Part shown: positions 16,365 through 25,106 of the stretch, in pieces
Position numbering within the stretch: the first letter of the stretch is position 1
Layout: each line of letters starts with the position of its first letter
Origin: Pseudomonas sp. Irchel s3h17
GTDB lineage: Bacteria; Pseudomonadota; Gammaproteobacteria; Pseudomonadales; Pseudomonadaceae
DNA length: 64,000 nt
NCBI RefSeq assembly: GCF_900187505.1
Contig: NZ_FYDL01000007.1
Span: 1-64,000 of the forward strand
Direction: 5' to 3'
Position numbers and translations under genes: made by a program
The notes under the pieces: generated by a model
Seen by the model: only the letters and a program-made list of their open reading frames with translations
Told to the model about the DNA's origin: nothing
Database searches by the model: none

Positions 16365-17951
16365 ATGATGCGTTTGCCTACTCCGATTCACGACCTCCAT
16401 TACGCCAGCGGTGATCCACTCAAGCGCTTGCCCTTGCGCAAGGCTGCAGTGACTTTCATTGTCGGGGTCTGTTTGTGCCTGTGTGGCTTGCTCTACTTGC
16501 AACTGGAGCAGTCCCGGCAGCACGAATTGACCCAGGCTCGACTGGCCTCGGCGAACCTCACCCGGGCAATGGCGCAGCAAGCCCAGGATACGTTCCTGGC
16601 AGCCGACCTGGTGGTCACCAGTCTGGTCGACTGGATTTCGGCCGATGGCTTTGGCGCGGCACAATTCGGGCTGTTGCAGCACACCTTTGCGCGACGGGTG
16701 CAGGCCCTCGAACCGTTGCACGGGCTGTTTCTGTTCGACCGCGACGGGCAGTGGGTGGTGACCTCGTTCAGCGATCTACCGCGTCGCAAAGGGGTGGCGG
16801 ATCGTGACTACTTCAAGTTCCATCAGCAGAACCCGTCGCTGCAGGCCCATATTGGGCCGGCGGTTCGCAGTCGGCAGAACGGTGAGTGGATCATTCCGCT
16901 GTCGCGGCGCGTGAACGATCGGAACGGCGAGTTCCAGGGTGTGCTGTTGGCCGGGATCCGCATGGCGTATTTCGAGCAGTTTTTCAAAAGCTTTGACCTC
17001 CACGACAACGGCTCGATGTTTCTCGCGCTGTCAGACGGCACCTTGCTGGCCCGGCGTCCGTATGAGGAGCAGCGTATCGGCGAGTCGCTGGCCCAGGGAG
17101 AAATTTTCAGCCGGTACCTGCCGCAAGCGCCGTCCGGCAATGCGCTGATTCGCTCGGTCCTGGATAATGTGGTGCGCTTGTATGGTTATCGCCAGCTGGA
17201 CGCTTATCCGCTGGTGGTCTCGGCGGCCGTGCCCGAGGAGGCGATCCTTCGGGTGTGGTACGCCAATGCCGTGCAATCGAGTGTCATTGTCGCGTTGGTA
17301 GTGCTTGGCGTCGGTCTGTTTGGCTGGGTGTTCGTGCAGCAAGTGCGCAACGGCGAGCGTATCGAGGCGGACTTGCGCGCCGCACAGGAGCGCCTGGAAG
17401 TGATCGCCACCCACGACAGCCTGACCGGGTTGGCCAACCGGCGCTTGTTCGAGCGGGCGCTGGACATCGAGTTCTCCCGTGGCGCCCGGCAGCAACGCCC
17501 GTTGAGCCTGATCATGCTCGATATCGATTTCTTCAAGCGCTTCAACGACGCCTACGGGCACGTGGCGGGGGACCAGTGCCTGGCACAGGTGGCCGGTGTG
17601 GTGAAGCGCCATTGCCAGCGCAAGTCCGACCTGGCGGTGCGCTACGGCGGTGAAGAGTTTGCCGTGTTGCTGCCCGACACCGACATCAAGGGGGCGTTTG
17701 CCATTGCCGAGCGCATTCGCCTCGCTATCAAGGACATGCACATCATCCATTGCGGTGCACCGTCGGGCTATCTGACGCTCAGTCTCGGTTGCTTTGCGTT
17801 CGTGCCCAGGGCCGGGGACAGTATTGAAGCGTTTATCGAACGGGCAGACGCTGCGTTGTACCAGGCGAAGAACTTTGGCAGAAACCGCACCGTGGTGCTG
17901 TCGGTCGAAATCGATTCGCGGGTCAAGGAGCGGGCGGCAGTCACGGAGTGA
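16365..17951 (+). CDS. Membrane-bound diguanylate cyclase (dCache-GGDEF)
   Basis: A 528-residue protein: membrane helix at about 28-48, periplasmic dCache-like sensor to about 300 (FLFDRDGQWVVTSF, RDYFKFHQQNPSL, VNDRNGEFQGVLLAGI), second helix (VIVALVVLGVGLFGWVFV) and a C-terminal GGDEF domain. The active-site motif is intact as RYGGEEF, with DSLTGLANRR and LDIDFFKRFND before it. RKSD, five residues ahead of GGEEF, forms an RxxD inhibitory site, so product feedback by c-di-GMP is expected. It makes c-di-GMP from two GTP in response to an external signal. Two ATGs lie side by side; the first is used here. Confidence 0.93.
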   Translation: MMRLPTPIHDLHYASGDPLKRLPLRKAAVTFIVGVCLCLCGLLYLQLEQSRQHELTQARLASANLTRAMAQQAQDTFLAADLVVTSLVDWISADGFGAAQFGLLQHTFARRVQALEPLHGLFLFDRDGQWVVTSFSDLPRRKGVADRDYFKFHQQNPSLQAHIGPAVRSRQNGEWIIPLSRRVNDRNGEFQGVLLAGIRMAYFEQFFKSFDLHDNGSMFLALSDGTLLARRPYEEQRIGESLAQGEIFSRYLPQAPSGNALIRSVLDNVVRLYGYRQLDAYPLVVSAAVPEEAILRVWYANAVQSSVIVALVVLGVGLFGWVFVQQVRNGERIEADLRAAQERLEVIATHDSLTGLANRRLFERALDIEFSRGARQQRPLSLIMLDIDFFKRFNDAYGHVAGDQCLAQVAGVVKRHCQRKSDLAVRYGGEEFAVLLPDTDIKGAFAIAERIRLAIKDMHIIHCGAPSGYLTLSLGCFAFVPRAGDSIEAFIERADAALYQAKNFGRNRTVVLSVEIDSRVKERAAVTE

Positions 17952-18067
17952 GGCGTGTGTCCGGCGGTCACTGTTGCCGGTAGGTTGCGGGTTCTCAACG
18001 ACAGTTGAACTGCGCCCCACGCTACCCTAATGCCGGTCAGTTAAGAGAGATAAAGCCGAACACGCAG

Positions 18068-18162
18068 CCCGTGGCGAGGGAGCTTGCTCCCGCTGGGCTG
18101 CGTAGCAGCCCCAAAACAGGGCCGCTTTGCGCCCCAGCGGGAGCAAGCTCCCTCGCCACGGG
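18068..18162. repeat. REP doublet (GTGGCGAGGGAGC type)
   Basis: GTGGCGAGGGAGCTTGCTCC and its inverted partner GGGAGCAAGCTCCCTCGCCAC enclose a GCTGGGCTGCGTAGCAGCCC core; the whole unit could fold into one long hairpin. It lies between the diguanylate cyclase and a small membrane protein gene. Confidence 0.9.
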
Positions 18163-18225
18163 TACTATGTTCGGCTGGTCTTTGGTTTAACTGATCGGCA
18201 TTACCCACGCTATCCTCCCTTCTTC

Positions 18226-18408
18226 ATGACACGGACGATCACCCTCATGTCGATACCCAATACATTCAAGACTGTTGCGCTGACGGTTGCCGCGCTTTCC
18301 TGGCTGCTCGCGTCCAAGGGGGCGTTCAACCTGACCATGCGTTTGTACGGGCCAAAACCCGAGGCGCTGAACGGCAAGTGGAATCCGCCAGCGGTGAAGC
18401 GTCTGTAG
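18226..18408 (+). CDS. Small hypothetical membrane protein
   Basis: A 60-residue product from the ATG at 18226 (a second ATG at 18247 would give 53). It has one membrane helix or signal segment (TVALTVAALSWLLA) and a short polar tail containing GPKPEALNGKWNPPA. No family is recognised. Its TAG stop at 18406-18408 touches the stop of the opposing HIT gene, with no spacer. Its reality is inferred mainly from the sensible composition and start. Confidence 0.45.
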   Translation: MTRTITLMSIPNTFKTVALTVAALSWLLASKGAFNLTMRLYGPKPEALNGKWNPPAVKRL

Positions 18409-18900
18409 TCAGGGCGCCGATGTATCGAAGGCCGTACGCAGCAGGTCAATGGTCTGCCCGGTGGACAGCCCGGGTGCTGGAGGTGGGTCAGGGCGTTCAC
18501 AAAATTCGCGCCACACATACAGCGTGAGTTCCGCGCCATCGGTGAGGGTCTGTGGGCTCGGCGAGGCGTAGTGCTCGAGCAGGCGATAGCGTTCGTCCTG
18601 CCAGAACAGTGTTTCAACCCACTCGAAAACCGGGATGAAGTGAAAGTGGATCGGCTGCCCGGGTGTGTGCCCGTAGCGCCCGATGTACAGGTGTTTCGGT
18701 GCCAGGCAAGTCTCGACGATTTTCTGGGTGCGGGCCATCAGCCCCCCCAACTGCGCCAATGCCGCGTCCGGCAGCTCGTGGAGCGCGTTGACATTCGACC
18801 GTGCGCCGAGCATGAGGTAGCCCGGCAGTGCCGAGTTGATTCGGTGATTGACAATCCAGTGCTCGGTTTCGTGGACGATGAAGCGTGGGTCGATGTTCAT
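18409..18900 (-). CDS. HIT-family nucleotide-binding protein
   Basis: Start set at MNIDPRFIVHETEHW (18900), giving 163 residues; the upstream extension would run into the GNAT gene. The sequence QPIHFHFIPVF is the histidine-triad region (HxH followed by hydrophobics), and ALPGYLMLGARSNVNALHEL matches the HIT fold's early strands. HIT proteins hydrolyse or transfer nucleoside phosphates; the substrate is unknown. The GNAT gene ends 10 nt before it, so the two are probably one operon. Confidence 0.75.
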   Translation of the reverse strand: MNIDPRFIVHETEHWIVNHRINSALPGYLMLGARSNVNALHELPDAALAQLGGLMARTQKIVETCLAPKHLYIGRYGHTPGQPIHFHFIPVFEWVETLFWQDERYRLLEHYASPSPQTLTDGAELTLYVWREFCERPDPPPAPGLSTGQTIDLLRTAFDTSAP

Positions 18901-18910
18901 GGTCGATTCG

Positions 18911-19441
18911 TCACCGTGTCGATAGCTGCTTACTGAAGACCCGGTTCTCGTAGGCATTACCGCCAAATTCATAGTGTGTACCGCCTATGTCCTCATATCC
19001 TTGCGCGTGATAAAAATCCCGGGCGCGGAGGTTTCCGGCCCACGCTTTCAACCACAGGCAAGGCAGGTCGGCTTCGCGCATCAGGGCTTCGGATTTCTCC
19101 AGCAGCGTCCGCCCCAGCCCTTGTCGATGGCAATGGCGCTGTACGTACAGGCGAACCAGTTCGGCGCCTGCCGACAGGTGCGGCATCGGGCCTTCGGCGT
19201 GGGCCACGATTTCGGCAAAGCCCAGCAGGTGAACGTCGCGTTCCACCAGGATGAATCGGGTGTCGGGGTGCTTGAGGCGGGTGTCGAACTGCGTGGGCGC
19301 ATACACCGTCAGGGCTTCCTCGGCGAGGTCGGCGCGCATGCCGTCGGTGGCGTAAGTGTCGAGAAACACCTGGGTGGCCAGGCCGCTGATGCACAGCGCA
19401 TCGCAAGGCTCACCGAGGCGGTAGTGGAGCGAGGAAGGCAT
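18911..19441 (-). CDS. GNAT-family N-acetyltransferase
   Basis: 176 residues from MPSSLHYRLGEP. The GNAT core is visible: FILVERDVHLLGFAEIVAHA (strands 2-3), LVRLYVQRHCHRQGLGRTLL with the acetyl-CoA pyrophosphate loop RQGLGR, and AWAGNLRARDFYHAQGYEDI (motif B). It transfers acetyl from acetyl-CoA to an amine; the acceptor is not evident. Upstream of and probably co-transcribed with the HIT gene. Confidence 0.88.
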   Translation of the reverse strand: MPSSLHYRLGEPCDALCISGLATQVFLDTYATDGMRADLAEEALTVYAPTQFDTRLKHPDTRFILVERDVHLLGFAEIVAHAEGPMPHLSAGAELVRLYVQRHCHRQGLGRTLLEKSEALMREADLPCLWLKAWAGNLRARDFYHAQGYEDIGGTHYEFGGNAYENRVFSKQLSTR

Positions 19442-19706
19442 TACGATGTCCTTATCGTCGGGTTCGAATGAGTAGGTTGCGGGTGGCGCTTTGCTGGGCG
19501 CTATTACAAGCAAGCCGAAGGTTGTTGGCAAGCAGCGCTTGAGGTGTTGGCACCCAGGATTCTGGCGAGTCCAGAGCGTTTTCAAACCGGCTGATTGGTG
19601 AAATCAATTGTCGGCGCCAAGGGTGCATGCCGTATAACTTTCGCCCATCGGTCGGGCGCCGCGAGGTTCAGGGGCCCGGTTAACGTACATGAGCAAGGAG
19701 TCCGTG

Positions 19707-20537
19707 ATGAGCTTGCCCGTTCTCAACGACATCGAGTTGTATCTGCAACGCCTGGGCTATGCCGCGCCACCTGCGCCCACCCTCGAAACGCTGCGTGCGT
19801 TGCAGCTACGCCATACCAGCACCTTCGTGTTTGAAAACCTGTCGCCGCTGGCCCGGATACCTGTGCAACTGGACCTTGAATCGATCCAGCGCAAGGTGTT
19901 GCACGAGGGGCGGGGGGGTTACTGCTACGAGCTCAATAATCTCTACATGACACTGTTGCAGCACCTGGGGTACGAGGTGCGCGGCATCACCGGCCGCGTG
20001 GTGATGAACGCGCCTGAAGACGCCTGGGCGGCGCGTACCCATCGCCTGACCCTGTTGACCCTGGACGGGGTGCGCTACATCACCGACGTCGGCTTCGGCG
20101 GCATGGTGCCCACCGCCCCCTTGTTGCTCGACACCGACGAAGAGCAAGCCACGCCCCACGAGCCCTATCGCATCACCCGGGACGGCGACAGCTACACCTT
20201 GCGCGCCAGGGTCGCCGGTGAGTGGCGGGCAATGTACGTGTTCGACCTGCAGCGCCAGGGCGATATCGATTACGAGATCGGTAACTGGTATGTCTCGACC
20301 CATCCCCAATCCCCCTTTCTTCAGCGCTTGATGGCAGCGCGTACCGGGGAGGGCGTGCGTCGAACGTTGAACAACGGCAGTTTTGCCATCCACCACATGG
20401 GTGGCGCCAGCGAGCGTCGGGAAATCTGCGATCCCGATGAGCTGATTGAATTACTGCGCAGTGAGTTCGAATTGCGGGTACCTGAGCATCCGGCGCTCAA
20501 GGCGACGATCGCGGGGTTGATCAGCGCCTCGGAGTGA
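19707..20537 (+). CDS. nat: Arylamine N-acetyltransferase
   Basis: The start at 19707 (MSLPVLND) is favoured over 19689 because AAGGAG lies 6 nt upstream. The 276-residue enzyme has the NAT catalytic triad: Cys73 in RGGYCYELN, His112 in THRLTLL and Asp127 in YITDVGFGG, spaced as in characterised bacterial NATs. It moves acetyl from acetyl-CoA to arylamines and hydrazines by a ping-pong mechanism in the cytoplasm. Monocistronic, with a strong terminator. Confidence 0.93.
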   Translation: MSLPVLNDIELYLQRLGYAAPPAPTLETLRALQLRHTSTFVFENLSPLARIPVQLDLESIQRKVLHEGRGGYCYELNNLYMTLLQHLGYEVRGITGRVVMNAPEDAWAARTHRLTLLTLDGVRYITDVGFGGMVPTAPLLLDTDEEQATPHEPYRITRDGDSYTLRARVAGEWRAMYVFDLQRQGDIDYEIGNWYVSTHPQSPFLQRLMAARTGEGVRRTLNNGSFAIHHMGGASERREICDPDELIELLRSEFELRVPEHPALKATIAGLISASE

Positions 20538-20553
20538 ATCGCCCGGGAAAACC

Positions 20554-20586
20554 AAAAAAGCTGATCAGTTGATCAGCTTTTTTTTC
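20554..20586 (+). terminator. Rho-independent terminator of nat
   Basis: AAAAGCTGATCA-GT-TGATCAGCTTTT with a run of eight T after the stem, directly past the stop. Confidence 0.9.
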
Positions 20587-20668
20587 GACAGAGGGTATCG
20601 CCTCACAGGCCCGTGCCAGAGGGCTTAAAAGGGTCGAATCTGGACGCCTGTCGATAATGTGACCGGTA

Positions 20669-20682
20669 AGTTGTATACAACT
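20669..20682. promoter_or_regulatory. Palindromic operator upstream of the purine permease
   Basis: AGTTGTATACAACT is a perfect 14-bp palindrome about 68 bp before the permease ATG. TTGTATACAA is the type of site bound by FCD-class GntR regulators (VanR/FadR-like), some of which control purine catabolism. No regulator gene is adjacent, so the binding protein is unknown. Confidence 0.45.
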
Positions 20683-20749
20683 CTATGGACATTTGTTTGG
20701 ACTCTTGAATACAGTGTGCGCATAACAAAAACCCAGGGAACCCCCCACG

Positions 20750-22276
20750 ATGAAAACGCCCTCTGTTTCACACCAACGGCCCGAGGATGAAAACCTCGGG
20801 GTCGGCGCGAATATGGCTTACGGCCTGCAACACGTTCTGACCATGTATGGCGGTATCGTTGCGGTACCACTGATCATCGGCCAGGCGGCCGGGCTTTCTC
20901 CGGCAGACATTGGTCTGTTGATCGCGGCATCGTTGTTTGCAGGGGGGCTGGCAACGTTGCTGCAAACCCTGGGTCTACCGTTTTTCGGTTGTCAGTTGCC
21001 GCTGGTGCAGGGCGTGTCGTTCTCCGGTGTCGCGACCATGGTGGCGATTGTCAGCAGTGGCGGCGAGGGTGGCTTCCAGTCGATCCTGGGGGCGGTGATT
21101 GCCGCTTCGTTGATCGGTTTGCTGATCACCCCGGTGTTCTCGCGGATCACCAAGTTCTTCCCGCCCCTGGTCACCGGTATCGTGATCACCACCATCGGCC
21201 TGACGCTGATGCCGGTGGCCGCACGCTGGGCCATGGGGGGCAACAGTCACGCCGAAGATTTCGGCAGCATGGCGAACATCGGTCTGGCGGCCGTGACCCT
21301 GATGCTGGTATTGCTGCTGAGCAAGATCGGCAGCGCCACCATCTCTCGCTTGTCGATCCTGCTGGCCATGGTGATCGGTACGTTGCTCGCGGTATTCCTC
21401 GGCATGGCCGACTTCTCGAGCGTCAGCGAAGGGCCGATGTTCGGCTTCCCGACACCCTTCCACTTCGGCATGCCGACCTTCCACTTCGCCGCGATCCTGT
21501 CGATGTGCATCGTGGTCATGGTGACACTGGTGGAAACCTCCGCGGACATCCTGGCGGTCGGTGAAATCATCGACACCAAGGTGGACTCCAAGCGCCTGGG
21601 CAACGGCCTGCGCGCCGACATGCTGTCGAGCATGATCGCGCCGATCTTCGGCTCTTTCACCCAAAGTGCCTTCGCCCAGAACGTCGGGCTGGTGGCGGTG
21701 ACCGGGATCAAAAGCCGTTACGTGGTCGCCACCGGCGGCCTGTTCCTGGTGGTCCTGGGGCTGCTGCCGTTCATGGGCCGGGTGATTGCCGCCGTGCCGA
21801 CCTCCGTACTCGGTGGCGCCGGCATCGTGTTGTTCGGGACCGTGGCGGCCAGCGGCATCCGTACCCTGTCCAAGGTCGACTACCGTAACAACGTGAACCT
21901 GATCATCGTCGCCACCTCCATTGGCTTCGGCATGATTCCGATCGCCGCACCGAACTTCTACGATCACTTCCCTGGCTGGTTCGCCACCATCTTCCATTCC
22001 GGTATCAGTTCATCGGCGATCATGGCGATCCTGTTGAACCTGACGTTCAACCACTTCACGACCGGCAACTCGGACCAACAATCGGTATTCGCCGCCGGCA
22101 CCGAGCGCACCTTGCGCTTCCAGGACCTGGCCGCCTTGCGCGAAGGCGATTACTTCGCCGATGGCAAGCTGCACGACTGTGACGGCAACGAAGTGCCGGT
22201 GGTGGTGGAGGATGATCATGGTCATGGCGCGCCAGGACAGCGTCCGGTGCATGCCAAAAGCAGTGAGCATGTCTGA
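20750..22276 (+). CDS. NCS2-family purine (urate/xanthine) permease
   Basis: A 508-residue membrane protein with about 14 hydrophobic segments and the nucleobase-ascorbate/NCS2 signatures: LGLPFFGCQLPLVQGVSFSG, the substrate-site Glu in LVETSADILAVGEI and SAFAQNVGLVAVTGIKSR. It should import a purine with a proton across the inner membrane. The QNVGLVAVTG form resembles urate/xanthine carriers (UacT, XanQ) more than uracil carriers (UraA), but specificity is inference. The C-terminal ~70 residues are a soluble acidic/His tail (EDDHGHGAPG). Monocistronic, followed by a perfect terminator. Confidence 0.9.
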   Translation: MKTPSVSHQRPEDENLGVGANMAYGLQHVLTMYGGIVAVPLIIGQAAGLSPADIGLLIAASLFAGGLATLLQTLGLPFFGCQLPLVQGVSFSGVATMVAIVSSGGEGGFQSILGAVIAASLIGLLITPVFSRITKFFPPLVTGIVITTIGLTLMPVAARWAMGGNSHAEDFGSMANIGLAAVTLMLVLLLSKIGSATISRLSILLAMVIGTLLAVFLGMADFSSVSEGPMFGFPTPFHFGMPTFHFAAILSMCIVVMVTLVETSADILAVGEIIDTKVDSKRLGNGLRADMLSSMIAPIFGSFTQSAFAQNVGLVAVTGIKSRYVVATGGLFLVVLGLLPFMGRVIAAVPTSVLGGAGIVLFGTVAASGIRTLSKVDYRNNVNLIIVATSIGFGMIPIAAPNFYDHFPGWFATIFHSGISSSAIMAILLNLTFNHFTTGNSDQQSVFAAGTERTLRFQDLAALREGDYFADGKLHDCDGNEVPVVVEDDHGHGAPGQRPVHAKSSEHV

Positions 22277-22295
22277 CGGTTGTCATGAGTGAACA

Positions 22296-22330
22296 AAGCC
22301 GATCTGCTGAGTCAGCAGATCGGCTTTTTT
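22296..22330 (+). terminator. Rho-independent terminator of the purine permease
   Basis: GCCGATCTGCTGA-G-TCAGCAGATCGGC, a perfect 13-bp stem followed by six T. Confidence 0.92.
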
Positions 22331-22402
22331 GTCTGTGCTGTCCGACACGCGCTTCGGCAAGCCAGCGGCAGAGGGGGAGTCAGTCGCCTTTCTGTCAGGC
22401 AC

Positions 22403-22436
22403 AAAAAAGCCCCTGATCTTTCGATTCAGGGGCTTT
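22403..22436 (-). terminator. Terminator of tRNA-Asn
   Basis: AAAAAAGCCCCTGA-N9-TCAGGGGCTTTT; on the minus strand the stem is followed by a T run, 15 nt past the tRNA 3' end. Confidence 0.85.
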
Positions 22437-22450
22437 TGGGTCTTGCTGTC

Positions 22451-22526
<76 letters not shown>

Positions 22527-22779
22527 ATGCACCGTATGTTACTGATTAAAAAGGACAAGTCAAGCGTGAGTTGCTCGAATGGCAGATTTTTCGGGTGAGC
22601 GGTGGTGATTCAGGGATGAGAAGGGGGTTATCCGCCATTGGCGGTTACCAGAAACGTGATGGAGGTCTACCATGCCCCTCCGGAAGTGGTTTCACGCGCT
22701 GCCGGCCCTCAGCCGAAAAGGTACGCGTCATGACTCATCAGCCACTGTTCACGTTTATCCTGCCGGGCGAGGTGTTTGC

Positions 22780-23013
22780 ATGAGCATCGCCCAGATCAGC
22801 CTGCCCAAGGGCGTCGGCCCGCATGCCGAGAAACTTTTTGATGCGATCACTCAGGCCAGCACCGCTGACGAACTGAACCGTGCGGGCGGCAAGGCTGAAG
22901 GTTTTGTGCTGGGACTGGAAAGCACCAAGGCGATCAAAAGCCAGGTCGCCGAATCGCTGTATGTGGCGTATGACGACGCCGCCAGTCAGCGCTCGAGCGA
23001 ACTGGCGGGCTGA
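22780..23013 (+). CDS. Small conserved hypothetical protein
   Basis: 77 residues from the ATG of MSIAQISLPKGVGPHAEKLF; longer upstream frames lack a start with a ribosome site. The product is a soluble, helical, Ala/Glu/Lys-rich protein (DAITQASTADELNRAGGKAE) without known motifs. It follows about 250 bp of unremarkable sequence after tRNA-Asn. Function unknown. Confidence 0.6.
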   Translation: MSIAQISLPKGVGPHAEKLFDAITQASTADELNRAGGKAEGFVLGLESTKAIKSQVAESLYVAYDDAASQRSSELAG

Positions 23014-23019
23014 TCGGCC

Positions 23020-23223
23020 TTAACCTCCGAAGGTAACGGTGCCGAGCAGGAATTTGGCATACAGCGAGGTGGCCACCAGTTGCACCAGCCACAGGGCCAG
23101 GCCGCCGAGAAACACCCCGGCCGCCACTTGCAGCACCAGGTTGTTGCCGCGCCTGGCCTGGGGGCGGGGGGTGAAGTGGTCCAGCTCATCGTCGCGGTCA
23201 GCGCGTAAATCGTCGTTCTTCAT
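23020..23223 (-). CDS. Small single-helix membrane protein
   Basis: 67 residues: an acidic/basic cytoplasmic start (MKNDDLRADRDDELDHFTPR) then one clear membrane helix (VLQVAAGVFLGGLALWLVQLVA) and a short tail. AGAGA lies upstream of the ATG. It converges on the small gene at 22780. No family recognised. Confidence 0.6.
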   Translation of the reverse strand: MKNDDLRADRDDELDHFTPRPQARRGNNLVLQVAAGVFLGGLALWLVQLVATSLYAKFLLGTVTFGG

Positions 23224-23290
23224 GGGATCTCTCGAAAGGGCGGGCCACTGGATTATGCCAGTCAGTCAAGGCTAGGGTTGCTCAATGCAT

Positions 23291-23427
23291 CCCCCGTGGC
23301 GAGGGAGCTTGCTCCCGCTGGTGTGCGAAGCGCGCCCAACAATGTTACTGCGGTCTTTCAGAATGAACTCGGCGATCGTTTTGGGGCTGCTGCGCAACCC
23401 AGCGGGAGCAAGCTCCCTCGCCACGGT
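23291..23427. repeat. REP doublet (GTGGCGAGGGAGC type)
   Basis: Facing arms GTGGCGAGGGAGCTTGCTCC and GGGAGCAAGCTCCCTCGCCAC with a roughly 95-bp spacer resembling that of the 13.9-kb copy (TGCGGTCTTTCAGAATGAAC). It fills the gap between the small membrane gene and tyrB. Confidence 0.9.
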
Positions 23428-23512
23428 CCTCTCACTCACTTCAAGACGTTTCTTGACTGACCAGCATCAGGGCCCCTGGATCTTTTAGTCTAGTGATTTT
23501 CCGGGCGACAAC

Positions 23513-23543
23513 GAAAAGGGGAAGCCAGACGGCTTCCCCTTTG
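23513..23543 (-). terminator. Terminator of the aromatic aminotransferase gene
   Basis: AAAGGGGAAGCC-AGAC-GGCTTCCCCTTT, a 12-bp stem about 20 nt past the stop on the minus strand. Confidence 0.85.
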
Positions 23544-23560
23544 CTTGTCGCGGGCGTGGC

Positions 23561-24757
23561 TTAGATCACCGCAACGATGGCCTTGGTTACCACGTCGATG
23601 TTGTTCTGGTTCAGCGCGGCAACGCAGATGCGGCCGGTGTCCAGGGCGTAGATGCCGAACTCGGTGCGCAGGCGGGTCACTTGTTCGACGGTCAGGCCGG
23701 AGTAGGAGAACATGCCACACTGGCGGCCGACGAAGCTGAAGTCGTGATCCGGGGCGTGCTTGGCCAGCAGATCAACCATCTGCGTGCGCATGCCGCGAAT
23801 ACGCAGGCGCATTTCGGCCAGTTCCTGTTCCCATTGGGCGCGCAGTTCAGGGCTGTTCAGTACCGCAGCCACGATCGCGGCGCCATGGGTCGGCGGGTTG
23901 GAGTAGTTGGTGCGGATCACGCGCTTGACTTGCGACAGGACGCGCGCGCTTTCTTCTTTCGATTCGCTGACGATCGACAGTGCGCCCACGCGTTCGCCGT
24001 ACAGCGAGAACGACTTGGAGAACGAGCTGGAAACGAAGAAGTTCAGGCCCGACTCGGCGAACAGGCGCACGGCGGCGGCGTCTTCGTCGATGCCGTCGCC
24101 AAAGCCCTGGTAGGCCATGTCGAGGAACGGCACCAGGTTTTTCGCCTTGACCACGTCCAGTATGTTGTTCCAGTCCGCCGGGCTCAGGTCGACGCCGGTC
24201 GGGTTATGGCAGCAGGCGTGCAGCACGACGATGGAGCCGGCGGGCAGGGCGTTCAGGTCTTCCAGCAGGCCGGCGCGGTTCACGTCGTGAGTGGCGGCGT
24301 CGTAGTAGCGGTAGTTCTGCACCGGGAAACCGGCGGTTTCGAACAGCGCGCGGTGGTTTTCCCAGCTTGGGTCGCTGATGGCCACAACGGCGTTCGGCAG
24401 CAGTTGCTTGAGGAAGTCGGCACCGATTTTCAGCGCGCCGGTACCGCCGACGGACTGGGTGGTAACAACCCGGCCTGCGGCCAGCAGCGGCGACTCGGCA
24501 CCAAACAGCAGCTTTTGTACGGCCTGGTCGTAGGCGGCAATGCCGTCAATTGGCAAGTAGCCGCGCGAGGCGTGTTGAGCGGCGCGAATCGTCTCGGCTT
24601 CGACAACGGCTCGCAGGAGTGGAATTCGCCCCTCCTCGTTGCAGTAAACACCGACCCCCAGGTTGACCTTGTTGGTACGGGTGTCAGCGTTGAATGCTTC
24701 GTTGAGGCCCAGGATTGGATCGCGTGGTGCCATTTCGACAGCGGAGAACAGGCTCAT
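23561..24757 (-). CDS. tyrB: Aromatic amino acid aminotransferase (class I)
   Basis: A 398-residue PLP enzyme of the AspC/TyrB family: N-terminal KVNLGVGVYCNEEGRIPLLR, CCHNPTGVDLS around the substrate-binding Asn, DMAYQGFGDG, and the PLP lysine in SSSFSKSFSLYGERVGAL. It swaps amino groups between aromatic (or dicarboxylic) amino acids and 2-oxoglutarate. In pseudomonads such genes are named tyrB or phhC; sequence alone does not separate TyrB from AspC with certainty. Divergent from uvrB. Confidence 0.9.
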   Translation of the reverse strand: MSLFSAVEMAPRDPILGLNEAFNADTRTNKVNLGVGVYCNEEGRIPLLRAVVEAETIRAAQHASRGYLPIDGIAAYDQAVQKLLFGAESPLLAAGRVVTTQSVGGTGALKIGADFLKQLLPNAVVAISDPSWENHRALFETAGFPVQNYRYYDAATHDVNRAGLLEDLNALPAGSIVVLHACCHNPTGVDLSPADWNNILDVVKAKNLVPFLDMAYQGFGDGIDEDAAAVRLFAESGLNFFVSSSFSKSFSLYGERVGALSIVSESKEESARVLSQVKRVIRTNYSNPPTHGAAIVAAVLNSPELRAQWEQELAEMRLRIRGMRTQMVDLLAKHAPDHDFSFVGRQCGMFSYSGLTVEQVTRLRTEFGIYALDTGRICVAALNQNNIDVVTKAIVAVI

Positions 24758-25106
24758 TATTGCGGCGGCTCTGAATGGAATGTGGAGGGACGTGTGGCGC
24801 TCCAGCCGAATGCACTAGAGCGGTGCACAAACGGGGAGCTAGTATAGAGGCCATCACCGGGCGCGGCGACAGGCGTTTGGGCTTTTCGGCCAAGTTTTTC
24901 GGATTATTTTTCGACCGTTAGTCTTATTGTCATGTCAGGCGCTTAGGGCGTATGCAGGACGTTTACCTTGAAACCATAGGCATTGGGCACCACATCAACG
25001 GTTATCATGATTTTTCCCTGCGACATCCGTTGAAATCGGTCTGCGCCGTTGTGACGTGTCTGCCCGCGCCCGAGCGAATCCCTCGGCGCAAACCCAGAGG
25101 TCTGTT
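24758..25106. other. Divergent promoter region of tyrB and uvrB
   Basis: About 350 bp without a gene; it must hold the start signals of both neighbours. I searched for a LexA box (CTG-N10-CAG type) before uvrB and saw none that is convincing. No repeats or hairpins stand out. Confidence 0.4.

Noticed and set aside
24894..25106. LexA (SOS) box upstream of uvrB
   Set aside because: No CTG-N10-CAG arrangement with adequate match was seen.
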